A DNA stretch of 64,000 bases from assembly GCA_966430775.1 (NCBI GenBank), contig CBJMMB010000004.1:1-64000 (forward strand). The letters are read 5' to 3'. A model generated the notes under the pieces. It was given only the letters and a program-made list of their open reading frames with translations, was not told the origin of the DNA and did no database searches. The position numbers and the translations under genes were made by a program. Origin of the DNA: Dyella_B sp966430775. Its GTDB lineage: Bacteria; Pseudomonadota; Gammaproteobacteria; Xanthomonadales; Rhodanobacteraceae. Below are positions 1 to 8,396 of the stretch, piece by piece. Positions within the stretch are counted from its first letter, which is position 1. Each line of letters opens with the position of its first letter.

Positions 1-235
1 AAATCACGCGCTGCGTGCCGGGCTCGAGCTCATCCGGCCGGCTGCGCTTGGTGCCATGGCGCGCCATATAGTCCATGTCGCCGTGATAGCCGTCGTCCAG
101 CCAGCGTTGCAGGTGCTGTTCGTCCTGCTCCAGCGTCACGCCGCTGATGCCCGCCTCCGCAAAGCCCAGTTCGCGCGCCCAGCGTTTGATATCGCCGGCG
201 AGCGCGAGGTAGTCGGGGGTGACGTGCGTGGACAT
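1..235 (-). CDS. queG: Epoxyqueuosine reductase QueG (N-terminal part)
   Basis: QueG is the cobalamin- and iron-sulfur-dependent enzyme that reduces epoxyqueuosine to queuosine in tRNA. Only the first ~78 residues are in the window; the gene continues past the left edge. The visible part contains the family's N-terminal pattern: an IKRWARELGF-type helix, then WLDDGYHGDMDYMARHG and a PGTQRVI segment. Two in-frame ATGs (complement of 239-241 and 233-235) could be the start; neither has a clear ribosome-binding site, and the second was chosen. The divergent queG / nnrD-tsaE-amiB-mutL arrangement matches the E. coli neighbourhood, which supports the call. Confidence 0.85.
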   Translation of the reverse strand, partial: MSTHVTPDYLALAGDIKRWARELGFAEAGISGVTLEQDEQHLQRWLDDGYHGDMDYMARHGTKRSRPDELEPGTQRVI

Positions 236-264
236 GCGCATAGTGTAGTGCGCTGGCTACTCCC

Positions 265-556
265 TATAGGCAACACTGGCCAAGTATCGCCGCCGTCACC
301 AGCCCTGTCTGTTCGCAGGCCACAGGGCCGTCGGCGAAGGCAGACTGGCCGTCTGTCGAGACGGCGGACCGAAGGCATGCGGACAGACAGGGCTGGCCCC
401 ACGTATTGAATTTAAATGATGGGATGATGCCTGGAAGGCCCGCAGGCTGCGCCGCGCGGCTTGGCAAGACGGCCAGTCTTCCCGGCGCCGCGCAACACAC
501 CCTGCGAGCCTTCCAGACATCATGACGGCGGCGATACTTGACCAGTGTTGCCTATA
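265..556. mobile_element. 292-bp palindromic MITE-like element with TA ends
   Basis: This fills the queG-nnrD gap. The ends are 34-bp inverted repeats (265-298 and 523-556) that differ at one position and start TATAGGCAACACTGG. Inside are two further inverted-repeat arms: 299-317 with 378-396 (one mismatch) and 424-446 with 501-523 (two mismatches). Their apical hairpins, AGACTGGCCGTCT and AGACGGCCAGTCT, are reverse complements of each other. The whole unit is therefore one large imperfect palindrome centred on an AT-rich core near 410. TA at both ends fits a TA target duplication as made by IS630/Tc1-type transposases. It encodes no protein. The MITE assignment is inference. Confidence 0.65.
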
Positions 557-558
557 AT
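553..558 (+). promoter_or_regulatory. Candidate -10 element of a leaderless nnrD transcript
   Basis: A perfect TATAAT lies six bases before the nnrD ATG at 565, formed where the right end of the palindromic element meets the flanking base. Transcription would begin at about the A of the start codon, and no Shine-Dalgarno sequence precedes that ATG. A TTGACC at 538-543 is too close (9 bp) to act as a standard -35. The signal is suggestive only. Confidence 0.35.
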
Positions 559-564
559 CCGCCG

Positions 565-2049
565 ATGCACGCAGACCGCCACCTTCGCGATCTCTACACT
601 GTCGAGCAGGTTCGCGCACTCGACCGGCGCGCCATCGACGACCTGGGCATTACCGGCTTCGAGCTGATGAACCGGGCCGCCACCGCGGCCTTTACGTTCC
701 TGTGCCGGCAATGGCCGCAGGCGCGGCGGCTGGTGGTGTTCTGTGGCCCGGGCAACAATGGCGGCGATGGCTACCTGCTGGCGAACCTGGCCTATGAAGC
801 GGGCATGGCCGTCGAAGTGATGGAGCTCACCGATACTGCAAGCGGCGACGCGGCGCACGCGCGCGAAACCTGGCAACGTGGCGCGGGCCTCTCGCATCGC
901 TGGCGTCAGGACGCATCGTTGCCGCCGGCCGATGTCTACGTGGATGCACTCTACGGTACCGGTTTGAACCGCGCGCCGGAACCGGTCGCAAGCGCGCTGA
1001 TCGAACGCATCAACGCGGCCAGTGTTCCCGTGCTGGCGCTGGACGTGCCATCGGGCGTAAACGCGGATACCGGGCATTGCCCGGGCGCGGCGATACATGC
1101 GCAGGCTACCGTCAGTTTCATCGCGGCCAAGCGCGGTCTTTACACCGGACAAGCCACCACCAAGACCGGCGCCGTGGTCATCGACACGCTCGGCCTGCCT
1201 GACATCCTATGGCAAGGCATGCCTGCCGACGCCGTGCTGCTCGATGCCATGCATCTAGGGCCGCGTTCGCGCGATGCACACAAGGGCGATAACGGGCATG
1301 TGCTGGCGATCGGCGGCGATCAAGGCACGGCGGGTGCGATTCGTTTATGTGGAGAGGCAGCCTTGCGTTGCGGTGCCGGGCTGGTAAGCGTGGCGACGCG
1401 CGCGGAAAATCTGGTCGCCTTGAACAGCGCGCGTCCGGAATTGATGCCGCATGGCGTGCATGGACCGCAGGAATTGCAAGCGCTGTTGACGCGCGCCACG
1501 GTGCTCGCCGTCGGCCCGGGATTGGGGCAGGGGGCCTGGGGCCATGCGTTATGGCTCACCGCGCTCGAAAGCGGCAAGCCGCTGGTGCTGGATGCCGATG
1601 GCTTGAACCTGCTTGCGCAGGAACAACGTCGCTTCACCACGCCTGCTGTGCTTACCCCGCATCCAGGCGAAGCGGCGCGACTGCTCGAAAAGAGCAATGC
1701 CGACATACAGCAGGATCGCTTTGCCGCGGCGCGCGAACTGGCGCAACGCTATGGCGCGGTGATCGTGCTCAAGGGTTCGGGTTCGCTGATCGCGCATCCG
1801 GATGGACGTCTAGACGTCTGTACCTGGGGCAATCCCGGCATGGCCAGCGGCGGCATGGGCGACCTGCTCACCGGCGTGATCGCTGCGCTGATGGCGCAAG
1901 GGTGCACGGCCTGGGATGCGGCGCGCATCGGTGTCGGCCTGCATGCGCGCGCCGGTGACGTCGCTGTGCGCAAGGGCGAGCGTGGCCTGCTCGCCACGGA
2001 TCTCTTGGAACCGCTGCGCGCACTCGGTAACGGCATCGAGCATGAGTGA
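565..2049 (+). CDS. nnrD: Bifunctional NAD(P)HX epimerase / ADP-dependent NAD(P)HX dehydratase
   Basis: This enzyme repairs hydrated NADH and NADPH. The N-terminal YjeF_N domain (about residues 10-215) epimerises R- and S-NAD(P)HX and shows FCGPGNNGGDGYLLA. The C-terminal ribokinase-like domain (about 230-490) dehydrates S-NAD(P)HX with ADP and shows GDQGTAGAIRLCGEAALR, LTPHPGEAARL, LKGSGSLI and GNPGMASGGMGDLLTG, the catalytic glycine-rich region. The 494-residue length fits the fused bacterial form. ATG 565 was chosen over an upstream TTG at 538 because the TTG lies inside the transposon-like end and adds non-conserved residues. The gene overlaps tsaE by 8 bp, so the two are probably translationally coupled. 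Confidence 0.95.
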   Translation: MHADRHLRDLYTVEQVRALDRRAIDDLGITGFELMNRAATAAFTFLCRQWPQARRLVVFCGPGNNGGDGYLLANLAYEAGMAVEVMELTDTASGDAAHARETWQRGAGLSHRWRQDASLPPADVYVDALYGTGLNRAPEPVASALIERINAASVPVLALDVPSGVNADTGHCPGAAIHAQATVSFIAAKRGLYTGQATTKTGAVVIDTLGLPDILWQGMPADAVLLDAMHLGPRSRDAHKGDNGHVLAIGGDQGTAGAIRLCGEAALRCGAGLVSVATRAENLVALNSARPELMPHGVHGPQELQALLTRATVLAVGPGLGQGAWGHALWLTALESGKPLVLDADGLNLLAQEQRRFTTPAVLTPHPGEAARLLEKSNADIQQDRFAAARELAQRYGAVIVLKGSGSLIAHPDGRLDVCTWGNPGMASGGMGDLLTGVIAALMAQGCTAWDAARIGVGLHARAGDVAVRKGERGLLATDLLEPLRALGNGIEHE

Positions 2050-2503
2050 GCAGCACTGGGAACTGCCCGATGAAGACGCCACGCGCACCCTGGGCGCGCA
2101 GCTCGCCGGCGCGCCCGACGGCGGCCTGGTGGTGTACCTGCGCGGCGAACTCGGCGCCGGCAAGACCAGCTTCGCCCGGGCCTTGCTGACGGCGCTGGGC
2201 GTCGGCGAGCGCATCAAGAGCCCGACCTACAGCCTGGTCGAGGGCTATCGAACCGGCGACGGGCGTCCCGCCTGGCATCTGGATCTCTACCGCATCGCCG
2301 ATCCCGGCGAGCTCGAATGGCTGGGCCTCGACGCGCTGGCCGAGCCGGCGGCGATCGTGCTGGTGGAGTGGCCCGAACGCGGCCAGGGCGCGCTGCCCGC
2401 GGCGGACCTGGAGGTGCACCTGAGCTACAGCGGCGCCGGACGCCATGCGCGTCTGCAGTCCAAGACCGCGCGCGGCGAGCAGGCCTTGATTCGCCTTGGC
2501 TGA
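2042..2503 (+). CDS. tsaE: tRNA threonylcarbamoyladenosine biosynthesis ATPase TsaE
   Basis: TsaE is the small ATPase that works with TsaB, TsaC and TsaD to place the t6A modification at position 37 of ANN-decoding tRNAs. The 153-residue protein shows Walker A GELGAGKTSFARALL near residue 35, the SPTYSLVEGY segment, the HLDLYRI motif and the VLVEWPERG Walker B-like stretch, all typical of the family and at normal length. It starts inside the last codons of nnrD and follows the E. coli order nnr-tsaE-amiB-mutL. After the stop, a GGGCC-rich hairpin near 2545-2561 separates it from amiB. Confidence 0.95.
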   Translation: MSEQHWELPDEDATRTLGAQLAGAPDGGLVVYLRGELGAGKTSFARALLTALGVGERIKSPTYSLVEGYRTGDGRPAWHLDLYRIADPGELEWLGLDALAEPAAIVLVEWPERGQGALPAADLEVHLSYSGAGRHARLQSKTARGEQALIRLG

Positions 2504-2563
2504 CAGCTAAGTGCCGGTGTTGCCTAAGAAAACTTAACAATCCCGGGCCTGCCGGTGGCCCGC

Positions 2564-2569
2564 TAAAAT
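2564..2569 (+). promoter_or_regulatory. Possible -10 element upstream of amiB
   Basis: TAAAAT in the context GCTAAAATGC resembles the -10 context seen before rplU in this window (GCTAAAATCC). No good -35 is visible at 16-18 bp. Use would give amiB a leader of about 105 nt. Confidence 0.2.
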
Positions 2570-2681
2570 GCATGGCTTAGGTCCAATAGCTTGAGCGTTC
2601 CTGACAAATACCTTGCAGGTTACGGAAATTCAAGGAAAAACCTCTTGCATTCAGGAATGTGGTGAGCTTCAATGCGCCACC

Positions 2682-4220
2682 ATGAGGGGCTATCTCACTC
2701 GCATTGGTTGGCTTGCCGGTACCGCGCTGATGGCTGCGGCGCCTGGCTTCGCCCTGCACGCGGCCGAAGTGAAGAACGCCCGCGTCTGGGCGGGCCCCGA
2801 CTACACCCGCGTGGTGTTCGATCTTTCCGGCCCGGCCAAGTACAAGCTCAGCCAGGACGGCGACCGCATCGTGCTCGACCTGGCCGACAGCCGCGCCGGC
2901 GGCAAGCTGGCGCCCTCCGCGCAAGGACTGTTCAAGTCCCTGGACAGCACGTCGCAAGGCGACAGCCTGCGCCTGGCGGCCTCGGTAAAGCCGGGCAGCC
3001 AGCCCAAGACCTTCGTGCTCGGCCCGTCCGGCCAGGCCGGTTATCGGCTGGTGCTGGATCTCTATCCAGGTAGCGGCAAGGCCGCGCCTGCCAAGCCAGC
3101 CGCGCCCGATGAGGCTGGTGACAGCGCAGTGGCGTCCGCCAAACCATCCCCGATCAATCCCACTGCTGGCGCTGGCGACGATAAGGCGGACGTTCCCGCA
3201 CCGGTCGTGGTCAACGCCAGCAGCAAGCTGACCTCCCGCAAGGGCGTCACCACCCGCCAGGCGGCGGTGCTGCTGAACAGCCAGCGCCAGGTGGTGGTGG
3301 CGGTCGACGCCGGCCACGGCGGCAAGGACCAGGGCGCGCACGGTCCGGATGGCACGCTCGAGAAGAACGTCACGCTCGCCGTGGCGCGCAACCTCGCGGC
3401 GCTGATCAACCGTCAGCCAGGCATGAAGGCGGTGCTGACGCGCGACGGCGACTATTTCATCCCGCTCAAGCAGCGCTACGAAATCGCCCGCCAGAACCAG
3501 GCGGATCTGTTCGTATCCGTGCACGCCGACTCCTACACCAGCAGCGACGCCCGCGGCTCCTCCGTGTGGGTGTTATCGCCGCGCGGCAAGAGCTCGGTGG
3601 CGGCGCAGGTGCTGGCCGATCGTGAAAACAGTTCCGACCTGATCGGCGGCGTATCGCTGGCGGCCGAGAACGACAGCCTCGCCTCCGTACTGCTCGACAT
3701 GCAGCAGGGCTGGGCGGTGCAGGCCAGCGAAACGGTGGCGCAGAATGTGCTGAACGCGCTCTCGGCGCTCGGTCCCACGCATCGCGGTTATGTGGAGCGC
3801 GCCAACTTCGTGGTGCTGCGCTCGCCGGATGTGCCCTCGATCCTGGTGGAGACTGCCTTCATCAGCAACCCGACGGAAGAGCGCAAGCTGCGCGATGCGG
3901 GCCACCAGCAGCAGTTGGCCACGGCGATCATGAGCGGCGTGAAAGGTTATTTCCTGAGCAATCCACCGCAGGGCACCTGGTTCGCCATGGAAGCCGCGCG
4001 CCGCAAGGGCGTGGTGGTCGACGCCAAGACCGACGCGGTGGCCAGCGCGGACGAGCCCGCCGACAACGACGTACGCGACATGCACCGCGTCGCCGATGGC
4101 GAAACCTTGCGCAGCATCGCCAAGCAGTACGGCGTGAGCCTGGATACGCTCAAGACCGCCAACGGCATCAACAGCAACAGCGTGCGCACCGGCACGATGC
4201 TGGTGATTCCGAACAGCTGA
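2682..4220 (+). CDS. amiB: N-acetylmuramoyl-L-alanine amidase with AMIN and LysM domains
   Basis: This periplasmic zinc amidase cuts septal peptidoglycan during daughter-cell separation. The 512-residue protein starts with a signal peptide (MRGYLTRIGWLAGTALMAAA, cleaved near ALHA). An AMIN domain follows (VKNARVWAGPDYTRVVFDL onward), then a Pro/Ala-rich linker. The Amidase_3 domain carries zinc ligands in DAGHGGKDQGA, the LEKNV glutamate and SVHADS, and the catalytic glutamate in LVETAFISNP. A C-terminal LysM follows (HRVADGETLRSIAKQYGVS). E. coli AmiB has this architecture and the same place between tsaE and mutL. ATG 2682 was chosen because it begins the signal peptide directly; an upstream in-frame start adds 23 unlikely residues. 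EnvC/NlpD-type activation is known for the family but is not visible here. Confidence 0.93.
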   Translation: MRGYLTRIGWLAGTALMAAAPGFALHAAEVKNARVWAGPDYTRVVFDLSGPAKYKLSQDGDRIVLDLADSRAGGKLAPSAQGLFKSLDSTSQGDSLRLAASVKPGSQPKTFVLGPSGQAGYRLVLDLYPGSGKAAPAKPAAPDEAGDSAVASAKPSPINPTAGAGDDKADVPAPVVVNASSKLTSRKGVTTRQAAVLLNSQRQVVVAVDAGHGGKDQGAHGPDGTLEKNVTLAVARNLAALINRQPGMKAVLTRDGDYFIPLKQRYEIARQNQADLFVSVHADSYTSSDARGSSVWVLSPRGKSSVAAQVLADRENSSDLIGGVSLAAENDSLASVLLDMQQGWAVQASETVAQNVLNALSALGPTHRGYVERANFVVLRSPDVPSILVETAFISNPTEERKLRDAGHQQQLATAIMSGVKGYFLSNPPQGTWFAMEAARRKGVVVDAKTDAVASADEPADNDVRDMHRVADGETLRSIAKQYGVSLDTLKTANGINSNSVRTGTMLVIPNS

Positions 4221-4221
4221 G

Positions 4222-4245
4222 GTAGGTTGGGGTACAAACCCCAAC
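4222..4245 (+). repeat. GTAG-headed REP-like palindrome
   Basis: GTAGGTTGGGGTACAAACCCC with flanking AAC: a GTAG head followed by a GTTGGGG/CCCCAAC stem. It begins two bases after the amiB stop. It is one of at least ten family members in the window. Confidence 0.8.
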
Positions 4246-4289
4246 ATCCGGATAGTTGACCCCGCCGCACGCTGTTAAGCTTGCGCCCC

Positions 4290-6116
4290 ATGTCCCGCAT
4301 CCGTCCGCTCCCTCCCGAGCTCATCAATCAGATTGCCGCCGGTGAAGTGATCGAGCGGCCGTCTTCGGTCGTCAAAGAACTGGTCGAAAACAGTCTCGAC
4401 GCCGGGGCTGCGCGCATCGAGGTGGATATCGAACTCGGCGGCGCGCGATTGATTCGCGTGCGCGACGACGGCGACGGCATCGCGGCCGACGATCTACCGC
4501 TGGCGGTGGCCTCGCACGCCACCAGCAAGATCGGCAGCTTCGACGATCTGGAGCACGTGGCCAGCATGGGTTTTCGCGGCGAAGCGCTGGCGTCGATGGC
4601 GTCGGTGGCGCGCTTTGCCATGACCTCGCGCCTGCGCGGTGCGGACAACGCCTTTCGTCTGGAAGTGGACAGCGGCCGCATGCAGGACGTGCGTCCCGCA
4701 CAGCATCCGCAAGGCACTAGCGTCGAAGTGCGCGACCTGTTCTACAACGTGCCGGCGCGGCGTAAATTTCTGCGCGCGGAACGCACCGAGTTCGCGCATA
4801 TCGACGATCTGTTGAAGTCGCTCGCACTCGCGCGCGGCAGCGCAGAGTTCCGGCTCAGCCACAACGGCAAACTAGTGCGTGTGTGGAAAGCGGCGCGCGA
4901 TGAAACCGCCATGCTCGCGCGCGTGGCCGACATGCTGGGCGAATCGTTTCCGCAGCAAAGCCTGCGTATCGATCACGCGTCGGCAGGCATGCGCCTGTCC
5001 GGCTGGGTGGGCTTGCCGACGGCTTCGCGCCCGCAGGCCGATGCGCAATATTTCTATGTAAACGGCCGCCTCGTGCGCGATCGCGTGGTCGCGCATGCCG
5101 TGCGCCAGGCGTATGCCGACGTGTTGTTTCATGGGCGTCATCCCGCGTTCGTGCTGTATCTGGAACTCGATCCCGCAGGGGTCGACGTGAACGTGCATCC
5201 GGCCAAGAGCGAAGTACGTTTTCGCGAACAGCGCCTGGTGCATGATTTTCTGTTTCGTACCCTGCACGAAGTGCTCGCGGAAACGCGCGCCGGCCAGCAT
5301 GTGCCGGTGGAAGCGGCCACATGGTCGGCCGATGCCGGTGTGGCCTCCGCGGTCGTGCAGGAAGTAAGTCGTCAGGCAAGCAGCCAGTGGCCCAGCTATG
5401 CGCCACAAAGTCGCCTACAACTGGGTGTGCGCGAAGAGCCGCTGGCGGACTATGCGGCGCTGCTTGGAAATGACGCAATCGAACAAGCCTTCGTTGCGCA
5501 GCCAAGCATGCCTGCCGTTGACGCCAGCGAAGCGCCGCCGCTCGGCTATGCCATCGCGCAACTCAAGACCATTTACGTTCTTGCGGAAAATGCGCATGGC
5601 CTGGTGCTGGTGGACATGCATGCTGCGCACGAACGCATCACCTACGAAAAACTGAAATTCGGCCGCGCCTGCAGCAACCTGCGTTCACAGATCTTGCTGG
5701 TGCCAATGTCGGTGCCGGTCAGTGCGAAAGAAGCCGCCGCCGCCGAAGAACACGGCGAAGCGCTGGCCGAGTGGGGCTTGGAGCTTTCGCGCAGCGGCCC
5801 CTCCGCGGTGGTGGTGCGTCGCATTCCGGCCTTGCTGGAAGGCGCCGACGTCGCCGAACTCACCCGCAGCGTGCTGGGCGAGTTGGCGCAGCACGGCAGC
5901 TCGCGGCAATTGCAGGAACTGGAAAACGAACTGCTCTCGACCATGGCCTGTCATGGCTCGGTGCGCGCGGGGCGGCGTCTCAGCCTGCCGGAAATGAATG
6001 CCCTGCTGCGCGAAATGGAAGCCACCGAGCGCTCCGGACAATGCAATCACGGCCGCCCCACGTGGGTGCAATTGGGCATGACAGAATTGGATAAGCTTTT
6101 TCTGCGTGGTCGATAG
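4290..6116 (+). CDS. mutL: DNA mismatch repair protein MutL
   Basis: MutL is the ATP-dependent matchmaker linking MutS to strand incision. The N-terminal GHKL ATPase shows IAAGEVIERPSSVVKELVEN, DDGDGI, ASMGFRGEALASM and GTSVEVRDLFYNVPARRKFL. The transducer domain contains YFYVNGRLVRD and DVNVHPAKSEVRF. The C-terminal dimerisation domain carries DMHAAHERITYE at about residue 442, fitting the DQHA(X)2E(X)4E metal-binding endonuclease motif with M for Q, plus ACHGSVRAG and CNHGRPT. This suggests a latent nicking MutL, as in bacteria without MutH, rather than the E. coli form. The 608-residue length is normal. No Shine-Dalgarno precedes ATG 4290; a TTAAGC stretch at 4275-4280 hints at a very short leader. 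Confidence 0.95.
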   Translation: MSRIRPLPPELINQIAAGEVIERPSSVVKELVENSLDAGAARIEVDIELGGARLIRVRDDGDGIAADDLPLAVASHATSKIGSFDDLEHVASMGFRGEALASMASVARFAMTSRLRGADNAFRLEVDSGRMQDVRPAQHPQGTSVEVRDLFYNVPARRKFLRAERTEFAHIDDLLKSLALARGSAEFRLSHNGKLVRVWKAARDETAMLARVADMLGESFPQQSLRIDHASAGMRLSGWVGLPTASRPQADAQYFYVNGRLVRDRVVAHAVRQAYADVLFHGRHPAFVLYLELDPAGVDVNVHPAKSEVRFREQRLVHDFLFRTLHEVLAETRAGQHVPVEAATWSADAGVASAVVQEVSRQASSQWPSYAPQSRLQLGVREEPLADYAALLGNDAIEQAFVAQPSMPAVDASEAPPLGYAIAQLKTIYVLAENAHGLVLVDMHAAHERITYEKLKFGRACSNLRSQILLVPMSVPVSAKEAAAAEEHGEALAEWGLELSRSGPSAVVVRRIPALLEGADVAELTRSVLGELAQHGSSRQLQELENELLSTMACHGSVRAGRRLSLPEMNALLREMEATERSGQCNHGRPTWVQLGMTELDKLFLRGR

Positions 6117-6129
6117 GGTGGGCGGTATC

Positions 6130-6159
6130 GTTGGGTTACGCTGCGCTAACCCAACCTAC
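6130..6159 (-). repeat. GTAG-headed REP-like palindrome (TTACGC-loop variant)
   Basis: An inverted repeat GTTGGGTTA...TAACCCAAC ends in CTAC, the complement of the GTAG head. A degenerate second unit (TAGGGTGGG) starts at the mutL stop codon. Confidence 0.75.
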
Positions 6160-6188
6160 GCAACCTTGTATTGCGCGGAGCGAAACCC

Positions 6189-7109
6189 ATGTGGCGTAAC
6201 GTCCTGGCCGGATTGATCTTGAGTAGTGGAGTCGCCCTCGTGCATGCCGATACCGCCCCATCCAACATTGCGCCCGATGCGTACCAGCAGAGCATCGAGA
6301 AATGGCGCGCCGAGCGTGTCGAGCGACTGACCGCGCCGGAAGGCTGGCTCAGCCTGATCGGGCTGGAGTGGTTGCAGGAGGGCGCCAACAAAGTTGGCAG
6401 CGCTTCCGATAACGACATCATCCTGCAAGCCGGCCCCGCGCATCTGGGCGTGGTCAGCTTGGACAAATCGGGCCAGATGCACATCAAGCTGGCCAAGGAC
6501 AGCGGGGCGACGATCGATGGCAAACAGGTCGAAGAGGCCACACTGATCGACGACGTGCACGCCAGCGCCAATGCATCGCCCACCAAGGTTGCGTTTGGCA
6601 CGGCGAGTTTTTTCGTGATCGATCGCGAAGGCCGCAAGGCGTTGCGTGTGAAAGATGCCGAAGCCGCTTCGCGCAAACATTTTCTCGGTATCGATTATTT
6701 TCCGATCGATCCGTCGTGGCGCATCGTGGCCGACTGGGTGCCGTTCGATCCGCCGCATGATCTTAAGATCGGCTCGGTGATCGGCACGATCGATACGGTG
6801 AAGGTACCGGGCAAGGCCGTGTTCACGCGCGATGGCCATACGTACGAGTTGCTGCCATACCAGGAAGAACCCGGCGGCGAACTGTTCTTCGTGCTGGCCG
6901 ATCGCACATCCGGGCACGAAACCTATGGCGCGGCGCGTTTCCTCTACGCCGCGCTACCGCAGAACGGCAAGGTGGTGCTGGATTTCAACAAGGCCTACAA
7001 CCCACCGTGCTCGTTTACACCCTTCGCGACGTGCCCGCTGGCGCCGCCGGAAAATCGTCTGGATCTGCGCATTACCGCGGGCGAGAAAAAATACCGCGGC
7101 GGCCATTGA
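6189..7109 (+). CDS. Exported DUF1684 protein
   Basis: The 306-residue protein has a signal peptide (MWRNVLAGLILSSGVALVHA) and a DUF1684 body. Typical family segments are EGWLSLIGLEWLQEGANKVGS near the start, ALRVKDAEAASRKHFLGIDYFPID in the middle, and a C-terminal DFNKAYNPPCSFTPFATCPLAPPENRL block with its conserved cysteines. Proteins of this family are usually exported and of unknown function. ATG 6189 has a GGAG box (GCGGAGCGAAACCC) at good spacing, so it is preferred to the in-frame start 18 bp upstream. It stands alone, with repeats on both sides. Confidence 0.85.
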   Translation: MWRNVLAGLILSSGVALVHADTAPSNIAPDAYQQSIEKWRAERVERLTAPEGWLSLIGLEWLQEGANKVGSASDNDIILQAGPAHLGVVSLDKSGQMHIKLAKDSGATIDGKQVEEATLIDDVHASANASPTKVAFGTASFFVIDREGRKALRVKDAEAASRKHFLGIDYFPIDPSWRIVADWVPFDPPHDLKIGSVIGTIDTVKVPGKAVFTRDGHTYELLPYQEEPGGELFFVLADRTSGHETYGAARFLYAALPQNGKVVLDFNKAYNPPCSFTPFATCPLAPPENRLDLRITAGEKKYRGGH

Positions 7110-7147
7110 TTTCGCGCATGGAACTCATGAAAGGCCCTGCCTCAGCT

Positions 7148-7293
7148 CGTCGCCCCGGCGAAGGCCGGGGTCCAGTGTCTTGATGTCGAAACAACGTCGC
7201 TGGGTGATTCGCTTCGCTCACCCTTCGGGCCGTCCTCCGGACGTTCTTCGCGCTTCGCGCTTCGCGCTACGTCCGGCGTTCGCCGGGACGACG
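7148..7293. repeat. Imperfect palindromic repeat, CGTCGCCCCGGCG / CGCCGGGACGACG ends
   Basis: The ends are inverted copies (CGTCGCCCCGGCGAAGGCC and GGCGTTCGCCGGGACGACG) around a core rich in TTCGC and GCTTCGC runs. It belongs to the same general type as the CGTCATTCCGGCG repeats further right. No gene lies in this gap (7110-7344). Confidence 0.65.
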
Positions 7294-7344
7294 AGTTGAG
7301 GTTATTTCTCAAGTTCGTGGTGCATGGGCATCAGCGGCAGCGAC

Positions 7345-8127
7345 TCACTTCCCGTTGAACGCCGCCTTGCGCTTCTCCAGAAACGCACTCGTTCCTTCCT
7401 TCATATCTTCCGTCGCAAACATCAACGCAAACGCCTGCGTTTCGAATTCCAGGCCTTGATCCAACGATGTTTCGCCGCCCTGCAACACGCAATCGAGAAT
7501 GCTCGCGGCAGCCAGCGGCGCGGCGGCGGCGAGTTGATCGGCGAGGGTGTTGACCGTTTCGTCCAATGCTTCGGGCGCCACGACGCGGGTGACGAGGCCC
7601 AGCTCATAAGCGCGCTGCGCGGTGATGGTAGCGCCGCTCAGGCACAGTTCGAGCGCGGCGCCGCGGCCGGCCAGGCGCAATAGGCGCTGGGTGCCGCCAA
7701 AGCCGGGAATAAGGCCGAGATTGATTTCCGGCTGACCGAACTTGGCTTTCTCGCTGGCGATGCGCAGATGGCAGCACATCGCCAGCTCCATGCCGCCGCC
7801 CAGCGCGAAGCCCTGGATGCGCGCAATCACCGGCTTGCCGAGCCGCTCGATGCTGCTCATCAGCCGCTGGCCGGTACGCGAGAAGCTCTGCGCTTCGATC
7901 GCGGTGTAGCCATTCATCTGGCTGATGTCGGCGCCGGCCACGAACGCCTTGTCGCCGGCGCCGGCCAGCACGACCACCCGTACGGCGTCATCCTGCGCGG
8001 CCTGGCTGAAGGCCAGGGTCAGTTCGTTCAAGGTCTCGCGATTGAGCGCATTGAGCTTGTCCGGGCGATTGACGGTGATGGTGCGCACGGCACCGCGATG
8101 GCCGATCTCGAGGTTGCGGTAAGCCAC
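7345..8127 (-). CDS. Enoyl-CoA hydratase/isomerase family protein
   Basis: This is a crotonase-fold enzyme, probably hydrating trans-2-enoyl-CoA in beta-oxidation. The oxyanion-hole segments are GDKAFVAGADISQM and GFALGGGMELAMCCHLRIAS. FGQPEINLGLIPGFGGTQRL carries the glutamate typical of true hydratases. The C-terminus MKEGTSAFLEKRKAAFNGK matches short-chain enoyl-CoA hydratases. The start is taken as GTG at 8125-8127, which has a CGGAG box seven bases upstream and gives 260 residues, the normal length; a longer upstream reading adds 36 non-conserved residues. It is divergent from the FKBP gene with a 269-bp gap. Substrate range cannot be read from the sequence. Confidence 0.9.
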   Translation of the reverse strand: MAYRNLEIGHRGAVRTITVNRPDKLNALNRETLNELTLAFSQAAQDDAVRVVVLAGAGDKAFVAGADISQMNGYTAIEAQSFSRTGQRLMSSIERLGKPVIARIQGFALGGGMELAMCCHLRIASEKAKFGQPEINLGLIPGFGGTQRLLRLAGRGAALELCLSGATITAQRAYELGLVTRVVAPEALDETVNTLADQLAAAAPLAAASILDCVLQGGETSLDQGLEFETQAFALMFATEDMKEGTSAFLEKRKAAFNGK

Positions 8128-8396
8128 GATGGACTCCGTATGAGCGTAAAACGGGATTTTAGCAGCGGGAACCTTTGTTGCCGCCGGCTTTCTCAATGCC
8201 AGCCCAGTCACCTCGCGGTTGGCGGATCGTCGCATCGAACGGCCGAACCGCTTAGGATGACCGCTTTCGCCGTATGCTTAGAGTCCGCCCCATGTCTCCA
8301 AGTCATCCGCCGGTTCTGTTTGCTCGTCGGGCAGCCGCTTGCCCAGCACGCGGCCTGCATGAAGTCATTGGGCGGCGCTGCACCATGGAGAATGTA

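Noticed and set aside
538..564. TTG at 538 as the nnrD start
   Set aside because: It lies within the inverted repeat of the mobile-like element and adds non-conserved residues before the conserved N-terminus.
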